Made by a program: the position numbers and the translations under genes. Shown here piece by piece: positions 46,574 through 57,043 of a stretch of 64,000 bases of DNA (positions are counted from its first letter, which is position 1; the number at the start of each line of letters is the position of its first letter). The notes under the pieces were generated by a model. It worked only from the letters and a program-made list of their open reading frames with translations. It was not told the origin of the DNA and searched no databases. The stretch comes from Terana coerulea (Eukaryota > Basidiomycota > Agaricomycetes > Polyporales > Phanerochaetaceae): contig JAKOGH010000042.1 in assembly GCA_024811115.1 (NCBI GenBank), positions 186,001 through 250,000 of the forward strand. The letters run 5' to 3'.

Positions 46574-47429
46574 ATGGGCTGGCAGAAGACGTTCACGCTG
46601 GCAAGGCGGGCGAAAGGCTGCCATCTTGTCACCGACGAGGTGGTCTCCCAGATCCAACCTGGTTTGCAAGGAGTCCAAGTCAGTGTTTTCAACGCTCGTG
46701 TTGTGGCATGACTGAGAGCGAGCATCTGACGAGGGATGCATATTAGGTCGGGATGCTTTTCTTATTTATGTCAGTAACCTGACTCCTTCCGCGATCTCCT
46801 TGTTCATGCGATGAACGTCGGAACACATCTGACTGGCACCCTCGCTTTTTTGCCAAACAGCCAGCATACGTCAGCCGCTCTGACCGTGAACGAGAACTAC
46901 GACCCGGGTGAGCAACGCGATCCCCACCATCAGCTGCTGCGACTCGGCTGACGACTCGGCGCGCGCAGACGTGCGCAGAGGTCGGGTGAGGTGCAGCGGG
47001 CCCGGCGTCGCACCCTGAGTGACCTCTGATCATCAGATATGGACATGGCACTCGACACCGTCGTCCCTGAGAGCCTTGAATGGCGCCACACGGATGAAGG
47101 GCCAGAGTGAGTGCGCGTCCTGTTACGGTCGGCATATTGCACTAACCGTGACATATTTTCACAGTGATTCGTACGTATACAATTGCCGTTCGGGAACGCC
47201 GCTTATCATAGCGCACGAAGGGTGTCCCACACCAAGGCGTCGCTTGTCGGCTCTTCCGTCTCTATACCGATCACGAACGGGCGACTGAACTTGGGTACTT
47301 GGCAAGGTAAACCTTGTTACTAGTGACTCGGGCAAATCCACAGCGTCGTTGACAAATGCCGAAGGTATCTATTTGACGGAATTCCGGCACATACCTCACT
47401 CCAGAAAGATTGTGGCAACCATTTTGTGA
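46574..47429 (+). CDS. YjbQ/UPF0047 family protein, multi-exon
   Basis: No single ORF shows this gene, but several small exons join into one family member: from ATG 46574 [33 protein letters not shown]; then VGMLFLFI; then [15 protein letters not shown] (from about 46861); a 12-nt exon at 46970-46981 (DVRR); [24 protein letters not shown] (47038 on); [30 protein letters not shown]; and [20 protein letters not shown] with TGA 47427-47429. The [34 protein letters not shown] motifs are the family's core. The bacterial protein YjbQ has been linked to thiamine-phosphate synthase activity; the fungal role is unknown. About 140 residues, the normal size. The acceptor before SHTKA is uncertain. Confidence 0.85.
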
Positions 47430-48721
47430 GTGTAACGTATTGTATGGACTCCATCACTCAACAGTATGACCCACCGCAGGTCCTAAACGTTTAATATGAA
47501 AAGGAAGGATATTACGCGTCTCTTTATAACGAGAACAGTAACCGGTACATTTCTTCCGACCTCAGTACGTCAGGTTTGCTCGCCAGACGGTCCTTGCAAG
47601 CACCAGTGCTGCCGGTGTTTGATGGATTCCGCCTTCGTACCGTCTCGGCGCCCCGCCTTCCGGCTTTCCTTCACCTCAGTTCAACGCGCGTTAGCTCTTG
47701 TGCACTGAAACCGAACGCGCGCGCATTCGCCGATCCTTCGCACGAAGCGTGCTATTGTCATGTCTGTGACTGTCCGTATACATTTTGCACCATCACTTGG
47801 TTCTGATCTACAGAGTGCTCACAGACTATGTGAAGTAACCTGATGCGAGCGCACTGCAAGTTGACCGTGACCCTGCACGCCTTCAGCAGATCATGGGCGG
47901 CCCACCGAGGGTGCTAATTCCGTCTTTGTGAGTACTGCTGGTGCAGTGAGTGTTGTGAGGACGGTGGTGTCGGGCTTGCACTGGCCGAATGGCTGCATGC
48001 TCGCCCAAGGCCCCCGACATTGTGATGCGTGTGCGCTGCGGACGGGCGTAGGCTGTTTGCATGTGAGAGTGACGAAACGATCGGGCCTGAAACCAGGGAT
48101 CTCCAGCGTGATCGACTCGCTGCGGCGACTCGTAGGAGGCAGTCTGCCCTACACGACGTCCTTCGCCGCCGCACAGCTCTCGGACATGACCTTGAGCTCG
48201 CTGTGGTCGTCGCCGTAAGGTTTTCGTGGTCGGTGCAGTGGGCTGACCGCAGCGCTGAGCCCGCTGAGCAATGCACTGCTCGGCCCTTGGTGCAATGCTC
48301 AGGCGCCGAGTTGTTGGTTCGCTCGCCGGCGGCCTCGACCCGGCGGCAGGCCCTGGCACTCCCGCTGCGCTACGCCAGGGCGTACAAGCTCTGAGGGCTG
48401 TCGGTGCACAGGACGGTGAGATCACAGGCTGTGCCAGGCTGCACAGGTCTGTGCGACTGAAGCTCGAGGCGCTATGGGCGCTGGAGAACAAGGAAAATAC
48501 AGCTGGAAATCAAGTTTGACGTGATAGATGCCGCACCAAAGTATAATTGTGCCGCGGGGAAACCAGCACTGGGCGCTCTCACATGCGCTCCCTCGTTCTC
48601 AGCACACCACCGCGACGCTCGCCAACGGGCTTTTAAAACGGAGACAGCCACCGGCTGCAGACGAAACATATCCTCGCGACCCTCGCCTCTTCCCCGTCAT
48701 ACCCGCCGCAGACCGTGCGCC
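47430..48721. other. Long region without a supported gene
   Basis: Almost 1.3 kb. The second half (47880-48500) is GC-rich and has an open frame on the minus strand (47883-48491), but its translation is Arg/Ser/Ala-rich with no known motif and looks like a by-product of base composition. No tRNA, repeat or transposon ends seen. It may hold a long 5' leader of the next gene or a non-coding RNA. Confidence 0.4.
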
Positions 48722-51662
48722 ATGCCCAAGGCATCCACCAGCGCGGGCCGCTCGGCCTTGCGTAGAAACCAGGTGCATGTCCGCCCCTCTTTGAACCCCT
48801 ACCACCATCTCTGACCTCCCGCACCGCACAGGCATGTCTGTCTTGCAGAAAGCGCAAACTAGTGAGTGGCACACCCGATCTCGAGGTGCCCAAGGATTAT
48901 ATTTCTGACGCAAAGGGCAGAAATGCGATGCCGCACGTCCGCATTGTGGAACCTGCGTCAAGTAAGCCACGCTGGCGCTCTCGTGTGCCCTTCACGACCT
49001 GATTTCATCTCGTCCTACCAGGCAATGGCAGGCTACCATCAGTGTCCCGCCACCCGTGGGATACGCGTGAGCAACTTGTCTGTATCGACATTGCCATTGC
49101 ACAGTTGACCGTATTTTATTCGCAGCCATCCAACAGAGCCACAATGTTCGTACGATCCTGTCGAAGGACTGCCGATAGCTCCTGACATGGATCCTATCGA
49201 CCGTATCCGTACCCTGGAAGAGCAGATATGTAAGCCACGCCTCTTAGCTGCTCATTACCATGGTTTCTCATCGCGATCTACCAGCCCAACTGCGAAGTCA
49301 GCTCAACGAGGCTCGGACTTATGGCTCTGGATCTGCTTCTCCATCCCATCCTTTCGCTTCGACCAGTCAAAGCATCGTATCAGGCCTTTCGCCTACATCA
49401 TCAGGGCGCTCACCAACCGCTGTGAGCCCAAGCAATGGCTATGGACCGACCATACAGACTTCTCTGGAGCCGGTCAATACCCATACGACCGACAGCCCTG
49501 GCTCACATAACCGTGGCTCCACAGGTAGCCCAGAAATGCTCCAGTCCGCTGGTTCTCGGAGCAGTGACCCTATGATGATGGAGATGTTGTTCTCCGGATG
49601 GGACCCAGACTTGCCAGACCCGGATGTCTTGAATCACTAGTAGGTCGCAGTTGCGGACATAGCATCTTCCCGACGCTCACATACCTTCTGACAGCATTGA
49701 AGTGTTCTTCAGATGCGATCCCTGCGGGTCCCGCGTCCTGCACCGGCCGTCTTTCCAGGCCTCTATGCATCTGCACCCGAAAGACCCCAACTTCCCGCAC
49801 TCCGCGGTGCTGCACGCCATCGTAAGCTCCTACACACGCTGTTCCGTCCCGCATTCCCTGACCGTGATCGCTGTGTCTCCAGTGCGCGTCGGCGTCGCGC
49901 TGGGCCCCGAACGACGTCGCGAGGCTGCCTGATGGCACGCGGCGCGACCGGTTCGCCGAATTTCACGTCAGCAAGACGCGGTCGTACATCGACAAGACGA
50001 TGGCCTCGGGCCAGGACATCTTCCCGGTGATGCAGGCCTGCATCATATTGTCATGGTACTTCTACCAGGAAGGGCGGTGGGTCGAGGTCTGGATCTTCGC
50101 CGCCTTCCAGACGCGAGTCGCTGTCCCGCTGCGGCTCAACTACCCGGGCACCTTTTCGTCGGCCCAAGGCGCGAACTCCCCAGGCGCGTACCTCGCCCCG
50201 CCAAAAGACTTCAAGGACCTCGAGTCGCGGCGGAGAACATGGTGGATGACGATCATGTTTGATCGTATTGTCTCCGTCGGGGGTTGGTTGCACAGCGTCG
50301 ACGAACGCGACATTGGGACCGAGTTCCCACTGCGTAGCATTGATTTCGACCTCGAGGTAGGTCTTCGTGGGTGTTTCCTCTGCGATGATCATGCTCACGT
50401 AGCAACAGAACAAGGTGCAAGGCAACCCGCAAGACATCGCGACAAAGGAAGTCTTTCTCCGCCACCCGCCGGCATATACAGACTCCTTCTTGTTGTACCT
50501 GAAAGCGGTGATGCTCTTCGGGCGCGTGACGGATCACAACACGCGCACGAACCTGCGCGCGCCGCCCCTAAAGGCGCAGAACCCGTTCCAGATCCAGGGG
50601 TTCAAAGAACTCGATCAGCTCGCCTGCGTCGACTTCCTGCAGAACATCCCGGCCAACTACAAGCACCTTGGTCTCGGCGAGAACGGCACTCTAGACACGG
50701 ATCTGTACATGGTCCACGTTGTTCCTCATGCGTACGTCCCCTCTTTGTAGGTCCGTCGCTTGTGTTATTGATATGGGGACTTGACCGCGCAGAGCGGCGA
50801 TAACACTGCACAACCCATTCCTGAACTTCAACGACCCCCAGAGTGTGTCGACGTCGCGCTGCGTGCACGCCACACGGTCGATCCTCTCCGCGTATTACAG
50901 CCTCTCCGAGACGTCCTTGGACATTAGCAGGCTGCACCCATTTGTCACGGTATGCTGGGAAGAAGCATCCAATGCCCGAGACCCCCACTGACTACCACTT
51001 GCAGATATGCTGGTACCTCGCTGCGGTCGTGCAAATACAGCTGTGCAAGTACTTCATTGAGATCAATGATACTTCGAGGGAGTCCACTGTCTGGGGCGAG
51101 ATTAATGTTCTCAGGTAAGTCTATGTTCGTGTTTCCGTGTTTGACGGAATTAACCTCTCCAACTTAGATTTGCCATGCTTGAGTACGGTCACCGGTCACC
51201 GATTGGTAGTAAGTGCACCTTCCACTGTCATTCTTGCCAGTGCAGTGGTTGACATCACCGTGCTTCGCAGCCCGCCAAGAGAAGCTCCTGCAAGGGCTCA
51301 TGACGGAGATCGTGCGGATGACCGCGCAGATGCACCCCCTCGAGATGGGCGTCCCGCTCTACCCGTTCTCGCACTCGGGCGTGTTCCCCATCAACAAGGA
51401 CGGCGGCGGCGCGGAGAGCGCGGGCGCGCCGCTCCCGGACAGCTCGTCGTACGACGACGCGGCGGGCGGGTCGCCGACGGCCTTCCGCGGCGTCGCGGGC
51501 TCGCCGCCGATGGCGGGCATGGCAGTGGCGCTCGCGGTGCAGGCGCAACCCGAGGCGCTCGTCGACGTCGCGGGGTGGCAGCCGCGCATCGCGAACACGT
51601 CCCACGCGCGAACGTATCTCCCCAACGTCCCGCCGTCGTCACATCTTCACTACCAGTCATAA
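48722..51662 (+). CDS. Zn2Cys6 (binuclear cluster) fungal transcription factor
   Basis: Sequence-specific regulator. The zinc cluster is split over exons: MPKASTSAGRSALRRNQ, then ACLSCRKRKL, then KCDAARPHCGTCVK, and a final Cys in EPQCSYDP, giving the C-x2-C-x6-C pattern. A short coiled region follows (DPIDRIRTLEEQI). After a Ser/Pro linker the fungal-specific transcription factor domain runs from CDPCGSRVLHRPSFQAS through FPHSAVLHAI, QACIILSWYFYQEGRWVEVWIF, RRRTWWMTIMFDRIVSVGGWLHS and IGTEFPLRSIDFD. C-terminal part ends with a Gly/Ala/Pro tail and TAA 51660-51662. About ten introns, all in frame. Target genes unknown; no obvious regulon next to it. Confidence 0.86.
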
Positions 51663-51921
51663 CTAGTCGTCGCGCATTTCCTGGACTTACTCTTCGAACT
51701 GTACACTCGTTTCTGGGCGGATCCTGGACCCTCTCTCCCGTGTTCTCAAGCTTGAATTGGTTTCTGTATACATACTTGTCGTGCTTTCCTTTGTCGTGCC
51801 TGTCTTTTAGCTTTCCGGACATAGCTCTGTTTTCACATACGATGCCAATGTAGTAGATGATAATCCCACATTAAGTACCTCTCCAGCTCGCATGACGCTT
51901 TTGCTCTCGACGAGTGAACAC

Positions 51922-52872
51922 CTAACCAGTACGGCCCGCCATCTTGCGTTCCGCCTCCAGCAGGGCATCAAAGCGGGCCTGCTCGCGCGCGCGTTCCGCC
52001 TCCCCATCACCGACACCCGCGGTGTCGTGCTCGGGCCGCTCCGAGTCGCTGCGCGTGGCGCTCCGCGCGCGCTCGTGCGTCTGCCGCAGTGCATCCCACG
52101 ACGACTGGGGCGCGCCGCGGGCGTTGGCCCTGCGGATCTCCTCCCACTTGCTCGAGACCCTCGGCGCGTTCGCGACAGTAGGCGTCGGCTTGGCCGTCCC
52201 TGCTGCACATGTGAGCCACGCGTGGAGACCGCAGAAACGGAGTGCAATGGTTCACCTCCGCCGGCCGTCACAGGCGCGGGCTGGGCCTGCTCAGCAGCCC
52301 ACAGCGCGTCCGCATCCACCTCCGCGGGCCGCCCAGTGTCCCCGTGCTCGTCGACGCCCGCCGGGCGGGGCAGCGGCGCGGGCTGGTCGCGCGCAAAGCC
52401 CGCGTCGGCGCGCCGCTGCACGTTCGTGAGCGCGCGCAGGAACGCGGCGCGGTCGTCGAGGTTGCGCACAAACTCCATGTGCGCGGTCGCGCGGCGCAGC
52501 TGGCCGAAGACGGCGCCGAGCATGTACGCGGCCGTGCAGGCGACCATCGTCCGCGGCTGGTTCCAGCGCGGCTTCTTCCAGTAGTTGCCGTACGCGGCGG
52601 TGAGCGCGGTGAAGGCCGCGCCGTCGATGTACTGGGGTTCGAGGACGGTGTGAGCGAGCTGCGCGGGGAGACGGTGAAGGGGAACGTGGAGATGCGTACT
52701 GGGTAATAGCGGTGGTAGCCAGGCAGAAACCGCTTTGCGAGTTTGTAGTCGTGTTCGGTAATCGCGCCTGCTTCAAGATCTGGGCGAAGCAGTGACTCGA
52801 CTTTTGCTGTGTATCAAACGTCTTGTCGAGCCATACCACAGTCTCGTATGGGCGCGGATTGTTGCCGTCCAT
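51922..52872 (-). CDS. Conserved basidiomycete protein of unknown function
   Basis: I do not recognise a named family. Reading the minus strand from ATG 52870-52872: MDGNNPRPYETVVWLDKTFD, VESLLRPDLEAGAITEHDY, LAKRFLPGYHRYYPVRIS, then AHTVLEPQYIDGAAFTALTAAYGNYWKKPRW, a moderately hydrophobic segment (TMVACTAAYMLGAVFG), LRRATAHMEFVRNLDDRAAFLRAL and a charged tail KWEEIRRANARGAP, ARFDALLEAERKMAGRTG. The tail is very GC-rich. To follow this protein the frame must slip at an A run near 52800 (-1), near 52667 (-1) and near 52200. Possibly a small membrane-associated protein. Its stop is TAG at 51922-51924. Confidence 0.6.
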
Positions 52873-53498
52873 GGCAGACGATCTGTCTGCTCACTTCAAG
52901 TCTGAGATTAGTACTTACTGATACTTCCTCTGGTAGCGCCTCTTCGGACGCACCTTTTGATGATTTACGCTCACAGCACTAGTGAGTATTCTGTGTTCAC
53001 GCTGTCCGTGTTGGCACTGGCATGAACTTGCTGGAGTCGCCGGCTCGGAGAACATGGATGATGGAGGCGCGCCGGCGGCCGGGGTCTGCACCGTCATTTA
53101 TGGGCGCCTTTGGTGAGAACGTAGCTCACGGATCAAATTCCCCACGCGAGCGCCGAGCGCACGGTCACTCTACGGCCTCCCTGCCCGCAGAATAAAAACG
53201 CAGCGGATTTAACGCAGCGTGTGCTTTTACTTCGCTCCTTTGTCTCTCTGCAGCTCGCCGAAATTTTTTGCAGAGTCAGCGAGGACACGAACGTGCTCGG
53301 CGAACGTGATGTTACGTAAGCGCCCGATGTGTTCTAGACTTGCCAAGCGCCAGCGTTGTGCCCTTGGCTGCACTTCCAGGACTTGCAGACATTCCATCTT
53401 CAGAATCACTGCTCGGCGTCGTTGCAGCCACATACCCCTCTTTTCCTTCGCTCTGCCACGCTCCTTTGCTCTGTTTCTACCTCTAGTCCTAATCCCAC
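52873..53498. promoter_or_regulatory. Divergent intergenic region
   Basis: 626 bp between the unknown gene (minus) and the RhoGEF (plus). The 3' half, before the RhoGEF ATG, is pyrimidine-rich. An AATAAAAA run at 53191-53198 could act as a core promoter element. Nothing else supported. Confidence 0.4.
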
Positions 53499-56400
53499 AT
53501 GAACGGCGATGGTTACTATACCGCCAAACCGCTGCCCCCGCCGGCAAGGGACGACCTGCCGCCGATACCGCCAACGGAAGGGCATGACAACGTGTGGTCT
53601 TCGGGTTCCCAGCTTTCACAAAACTATCCCGTCAATGCTGTGAATGGCGCGAGCAGGAGCAAGGGGCTGCCCCCATTGGACCAGAATGCGCTCAATGTCA
53701 ACGATGGTACTTGTCTCAGCTTTTCAGTGAAAAGTCTACGTCTCAGCTACTGGCCTTGTCTATGCAGGCTTTCTCGTCCCACCGATCACTCCCATAACTC
53801 CCATGGACCCAAACGCGCCTCCTTCGTCTCCTGGAGGTGAGGGGAAGGCCAAGAAGAAGATTAACCCCCTCACCGACCTCATCGAAACGGAGAAAGTATA
53901 CGTGGACCTGCTTACCGGGATCATGAGAGTATGTCTCGTACATTATGCTCATGGGCAAACCTAATGCTATGTCTTGTTTGCTTTAGAAAGTTGCGTCTGC
54001 GTGGTCACGACAGAACCTGCCTCCGCCTGAGCTTGACAAGATGTTCCGGAGTATAGAGAGCGTTTACAAGGCGAACCGCGGATTGCTCGCGGTAAGTAAA
54101 ATTTGTGTGGTGATGACACTTTGAACGCAACGCTCATCTCGCGTGCTCTCTAAGAAACTGAAGGAGATAGGGACCAATCCCTCATCTCCCAAAGCACTGG
54201 GAGATCTACTGATGCGATGGGCAAGTATCATCCCGCTGACCCGAAGGATTACACTCACAATCTGTGCAGATTGGGGATCTGGATGCCCCTTACACGAAAT
54301 ACGCGGACACGTATTGCTCTGGTTATGATGAGTGGGAGCCAGTGACGTCGAATCCAAGGCTAAGGACAACCCTGGCTATCTTCTCTTCATCCAACCCTCC
54401 GCCTCTACCGCCTTCCTCTCCGGAGCACCCTGCCGAGCCTCCTCTGTGGACGCTGACCGATCTCTTCCTTCTCCCCAAGGGGCGTCTACGGTATTATCGA
54501 AAACTCTACAGCCGGCTGTTGAAGAGCACAAGTCCTGGGCGTAGCGATCACCGCTTATTGACAGGCGCACTCGAGAAGCTCGACACTCTTATGTCTATCC
54601 TAGATCAGAGAGCTCAAGTCAAAGTATGGGGCGACGGCCCGCCGCCTCCCCCTGCCCATGAGCCGGAAGACGAGGTTGTCATTGACCTAAGGACGAGAGA
54701 GAGCACCATGCCTCTTGCACCCCCCCTCCCATCGGGGCAGTAGCTCGACTCAAGCGACTGATAGCCGCAGCGTGTAAGTGATCGCATACCTGAATTTGAG
54801 GCTTAAGATGTTCAACACGAGCTTCAGTAGTATCGTGTCTCAAGACACTGCGCCATCCTCGATAGGCCGGGAATCAGTGTCATCCATGAATATGCCCGTT
54901 TCAGACCTGGAGCGAAGGCTGTCCACGGACCGCACATTGGACATCTTTACCATGCAACCCAAGGTCAGTATGATGTCGATGCTCAGCTTCACAGTATTCA
55001 TATAAGCCCTCTGTCTACAGCAAGTGAAGCTCCAGATTGCACCGCCGAACCTGACATACACACGCGAACTCTTCCTTTCGATTGACGTCTTCATGTCAGT
55101 CGTCCCTCGTTCGACGGGAGTGGAAGTCGCACAAGAGCGAGGCCATGTCTACATATTGACCGACTTGTTGCTGATGTGCGAACGCATGCTGCCTCATGAG
55201 ATGGCCGCGCAAGGGCCCAATGGGGCTGACATGTGGCTGCTGTATCCGCCACTCGCTGGGAAGCACCTACGTGTCGAGCTCGTTGACGGATCAGGTATGT
55301 CTCTGAGCGAATCTGTCAGATAAACGAGGCATTGAACGCTCTGGCAGATACGGGGTTGGCTGTCACCATCCTGAGAAAGGAGACGGTCTTCATGCACACG
55401 CGTACACGTCAAGAGCGCGACAAGCTCCTATATGAATTCAGAGAGTGCACAGAGCGTGCATCAACGCGTACGTTAAGACTTACATTCATGACATGTATTT
55501 TTCGATTAACTGGAATGTAGTCATACCTTCGAAGAACTTGCCTCCGCCTCCACCTGTCCCCAAGCTTCCTGGAGATCTTCCTTCCCCGCCCTCCGCATAC
55601 AGGCAGCAGCCTACCGATATACCGCCGCAAGGCAACTCACACTTCGCTGGCAGCCCTCCACCGCCTTCGACGTCGCCGCCTTACGTCCCGCCAACCCGTT
55701 CCTCTAGTGAACGTGCTCTGTCTCCTCCTGTCAATGGCATGGCGAGGATGGGCCTCGGTGAAGGGCCTCAAAGCGTTGGCGGTCAACCCGGGAATCGCGG
55801 TTTACCGTCTCATCCCGGAGGAGGCCAATACCCGCAACGTTCGACTTCGAACGGCTCTTCCTTTGGACCTGGGCAAGCCATGCCCCCAGGCCCAGGACAG
55901 ATGGCGCCTCCTAGCGGGTTCGGTCCTGGCCAGGTTTTCAACTCAGGCCCAATGGCAGCTCCTCAACCTGCGCCAGGTCAAGTATTCCCTCCCCCTCGTG
56001 GTACTAGCCAGCGTGCTCCCAGCCTGCCTATGTCTGGTCAAGCTCCCTACGGAGCTCCGTATCAGCAAGGAGCGGCATCCGCGAGCATGTCCCGGATAAC
56101 ATCCCCGCATGGCCCGCCAGGCTCTCGTCCCGCTTCAGACCGCTCCTCCGGCTCCCTGCGCAAATCTTCGTCGTCGCACTCCCTGGCCTCCGAGTTTGGC
56201 AGACAAGGCCCCAGCGGACCGGCGCCGCCGATGCCGGGGTACCCAGGCGGAGACTCGGGGATCTCCTCCCGCCCAACCGGCTGTTCATCCCGCGCACGGG
56301 CTCCTCGAGCTCGCTCTCGAGCATGGGCTCCGTCCGCCCCGTGCTGCCGTCCGAGCAGCTCAGCATCCGCGCGATGGCCGCACCGACATTCGCCGACCCG

Positions 56401-56805
56401 AGCCCGCCGTCGTCCCCGGTCGAGGAGACGCCGCGGGTGACGGGCCCGACGACGTCCGCGATCTCGGTGCAGACGAAGTGCAAGGTGTTCTTGCAGGAGC
56501 ACCACGCGAAGTGGAAGAACCTGGGCTCCGCGCGCCTGAAGTTGTACCACGAGTCGCCGACGAACGTGAAGCAGCTCGTCGTCGAGGCGGACGACAAGAA
56601 GAAGAGCGTGCTGATCTCGACGATCGTCCTCGCGGACGGCGTCGAGCGCGTCGGCAAGACCGGCGTCGCCGTCGAGCTGTCCGACAAGGGCCTACGCACG
56701 GGCGTGATCTACATGATCCAGGCGAAGGACGAGAAGGGCGCCGGCGTGCTGTTCAACGGCCTCCTCGCGGGCTCAGACAGGTCGGAGGTCACCGGTCGGC
56801 GATAA
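53499..56805 (+). CDS. Dbl-homology RhoGEF with C-terminal PH/Ran-binding-like domain
   Basis: Likely activates Rho-type GTPases in polarity or cytokinesis. Order: Pro-rich N-terminus; DH domain (INPLTDLIETEKVYVDLLTGIMRKVASAW, NRGLLAKLKEIGTNPSSPKALGDLLMRW, YTKYADTYCSGYDEW, KGRLRYYRKLYSRLLK); a PH-like region (TRELFLSIDVFMSV, GHVYILTDLLLMCERM, GADMWLLYPPLAGKHLRVE, LLYEFREC); a long Pro/Gly/Ser linker with many GPGQ repeats; and a last module (KCKVFLQEHHAKWKNLGSARLKLYHE, VLISTIVLADGVERVGKTGVAVEL) that resembles a RanBD/PH fold. Two frame slips: +1 in a G run at 54734-54737 (PLPSG|SSSTQATDS) and -1 in a G run at 56257-56260 (GGDSG|DLLPPNRLF). Stop at 56803-56805. Confidence 0.83.
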
Positions 56806-57043
56806 GCGCATGCACAGAAGCAGACGTAATGACACCTGTACCATTTCTGCGGAACGACGCGGACTTCGACTTTCCTCTCCCTCTCTTTCTCCCTGCTCAC
56901 GGACACAGGCCTTGGTTTCTGGGAGTTTATCGCATTACCACTCAAGTACTCTACATCTCAGCATAGTTATACCACGTATTCCTCATTACCCTCTATCAAT
57001 CTACTACATTCAATTAACTGCTGCACCGAGTGGTCATGGGGAC

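Noticed and set aside
46574..47429. Bacterial origin by horizontal transfer of the YjbQ-like gene
   Set aside because: The many spliceosomal introns and known eukaryotic members make recent transfer unlikely; no flanking bacterial sequence is seen.
47883..48491. 202-codon open frame on the minus strand
   Set aside because: Arg/Ser/Ala-rich, no motif, and GC-rich DNA keeps several frames open here at once.
51255..51605. Long minus-strand frame rich in Arg and Ala
   Set aside because: It is antisense to the GC-rich last exon of the Zn2Cys6 factor, whose own frame has family-like content.
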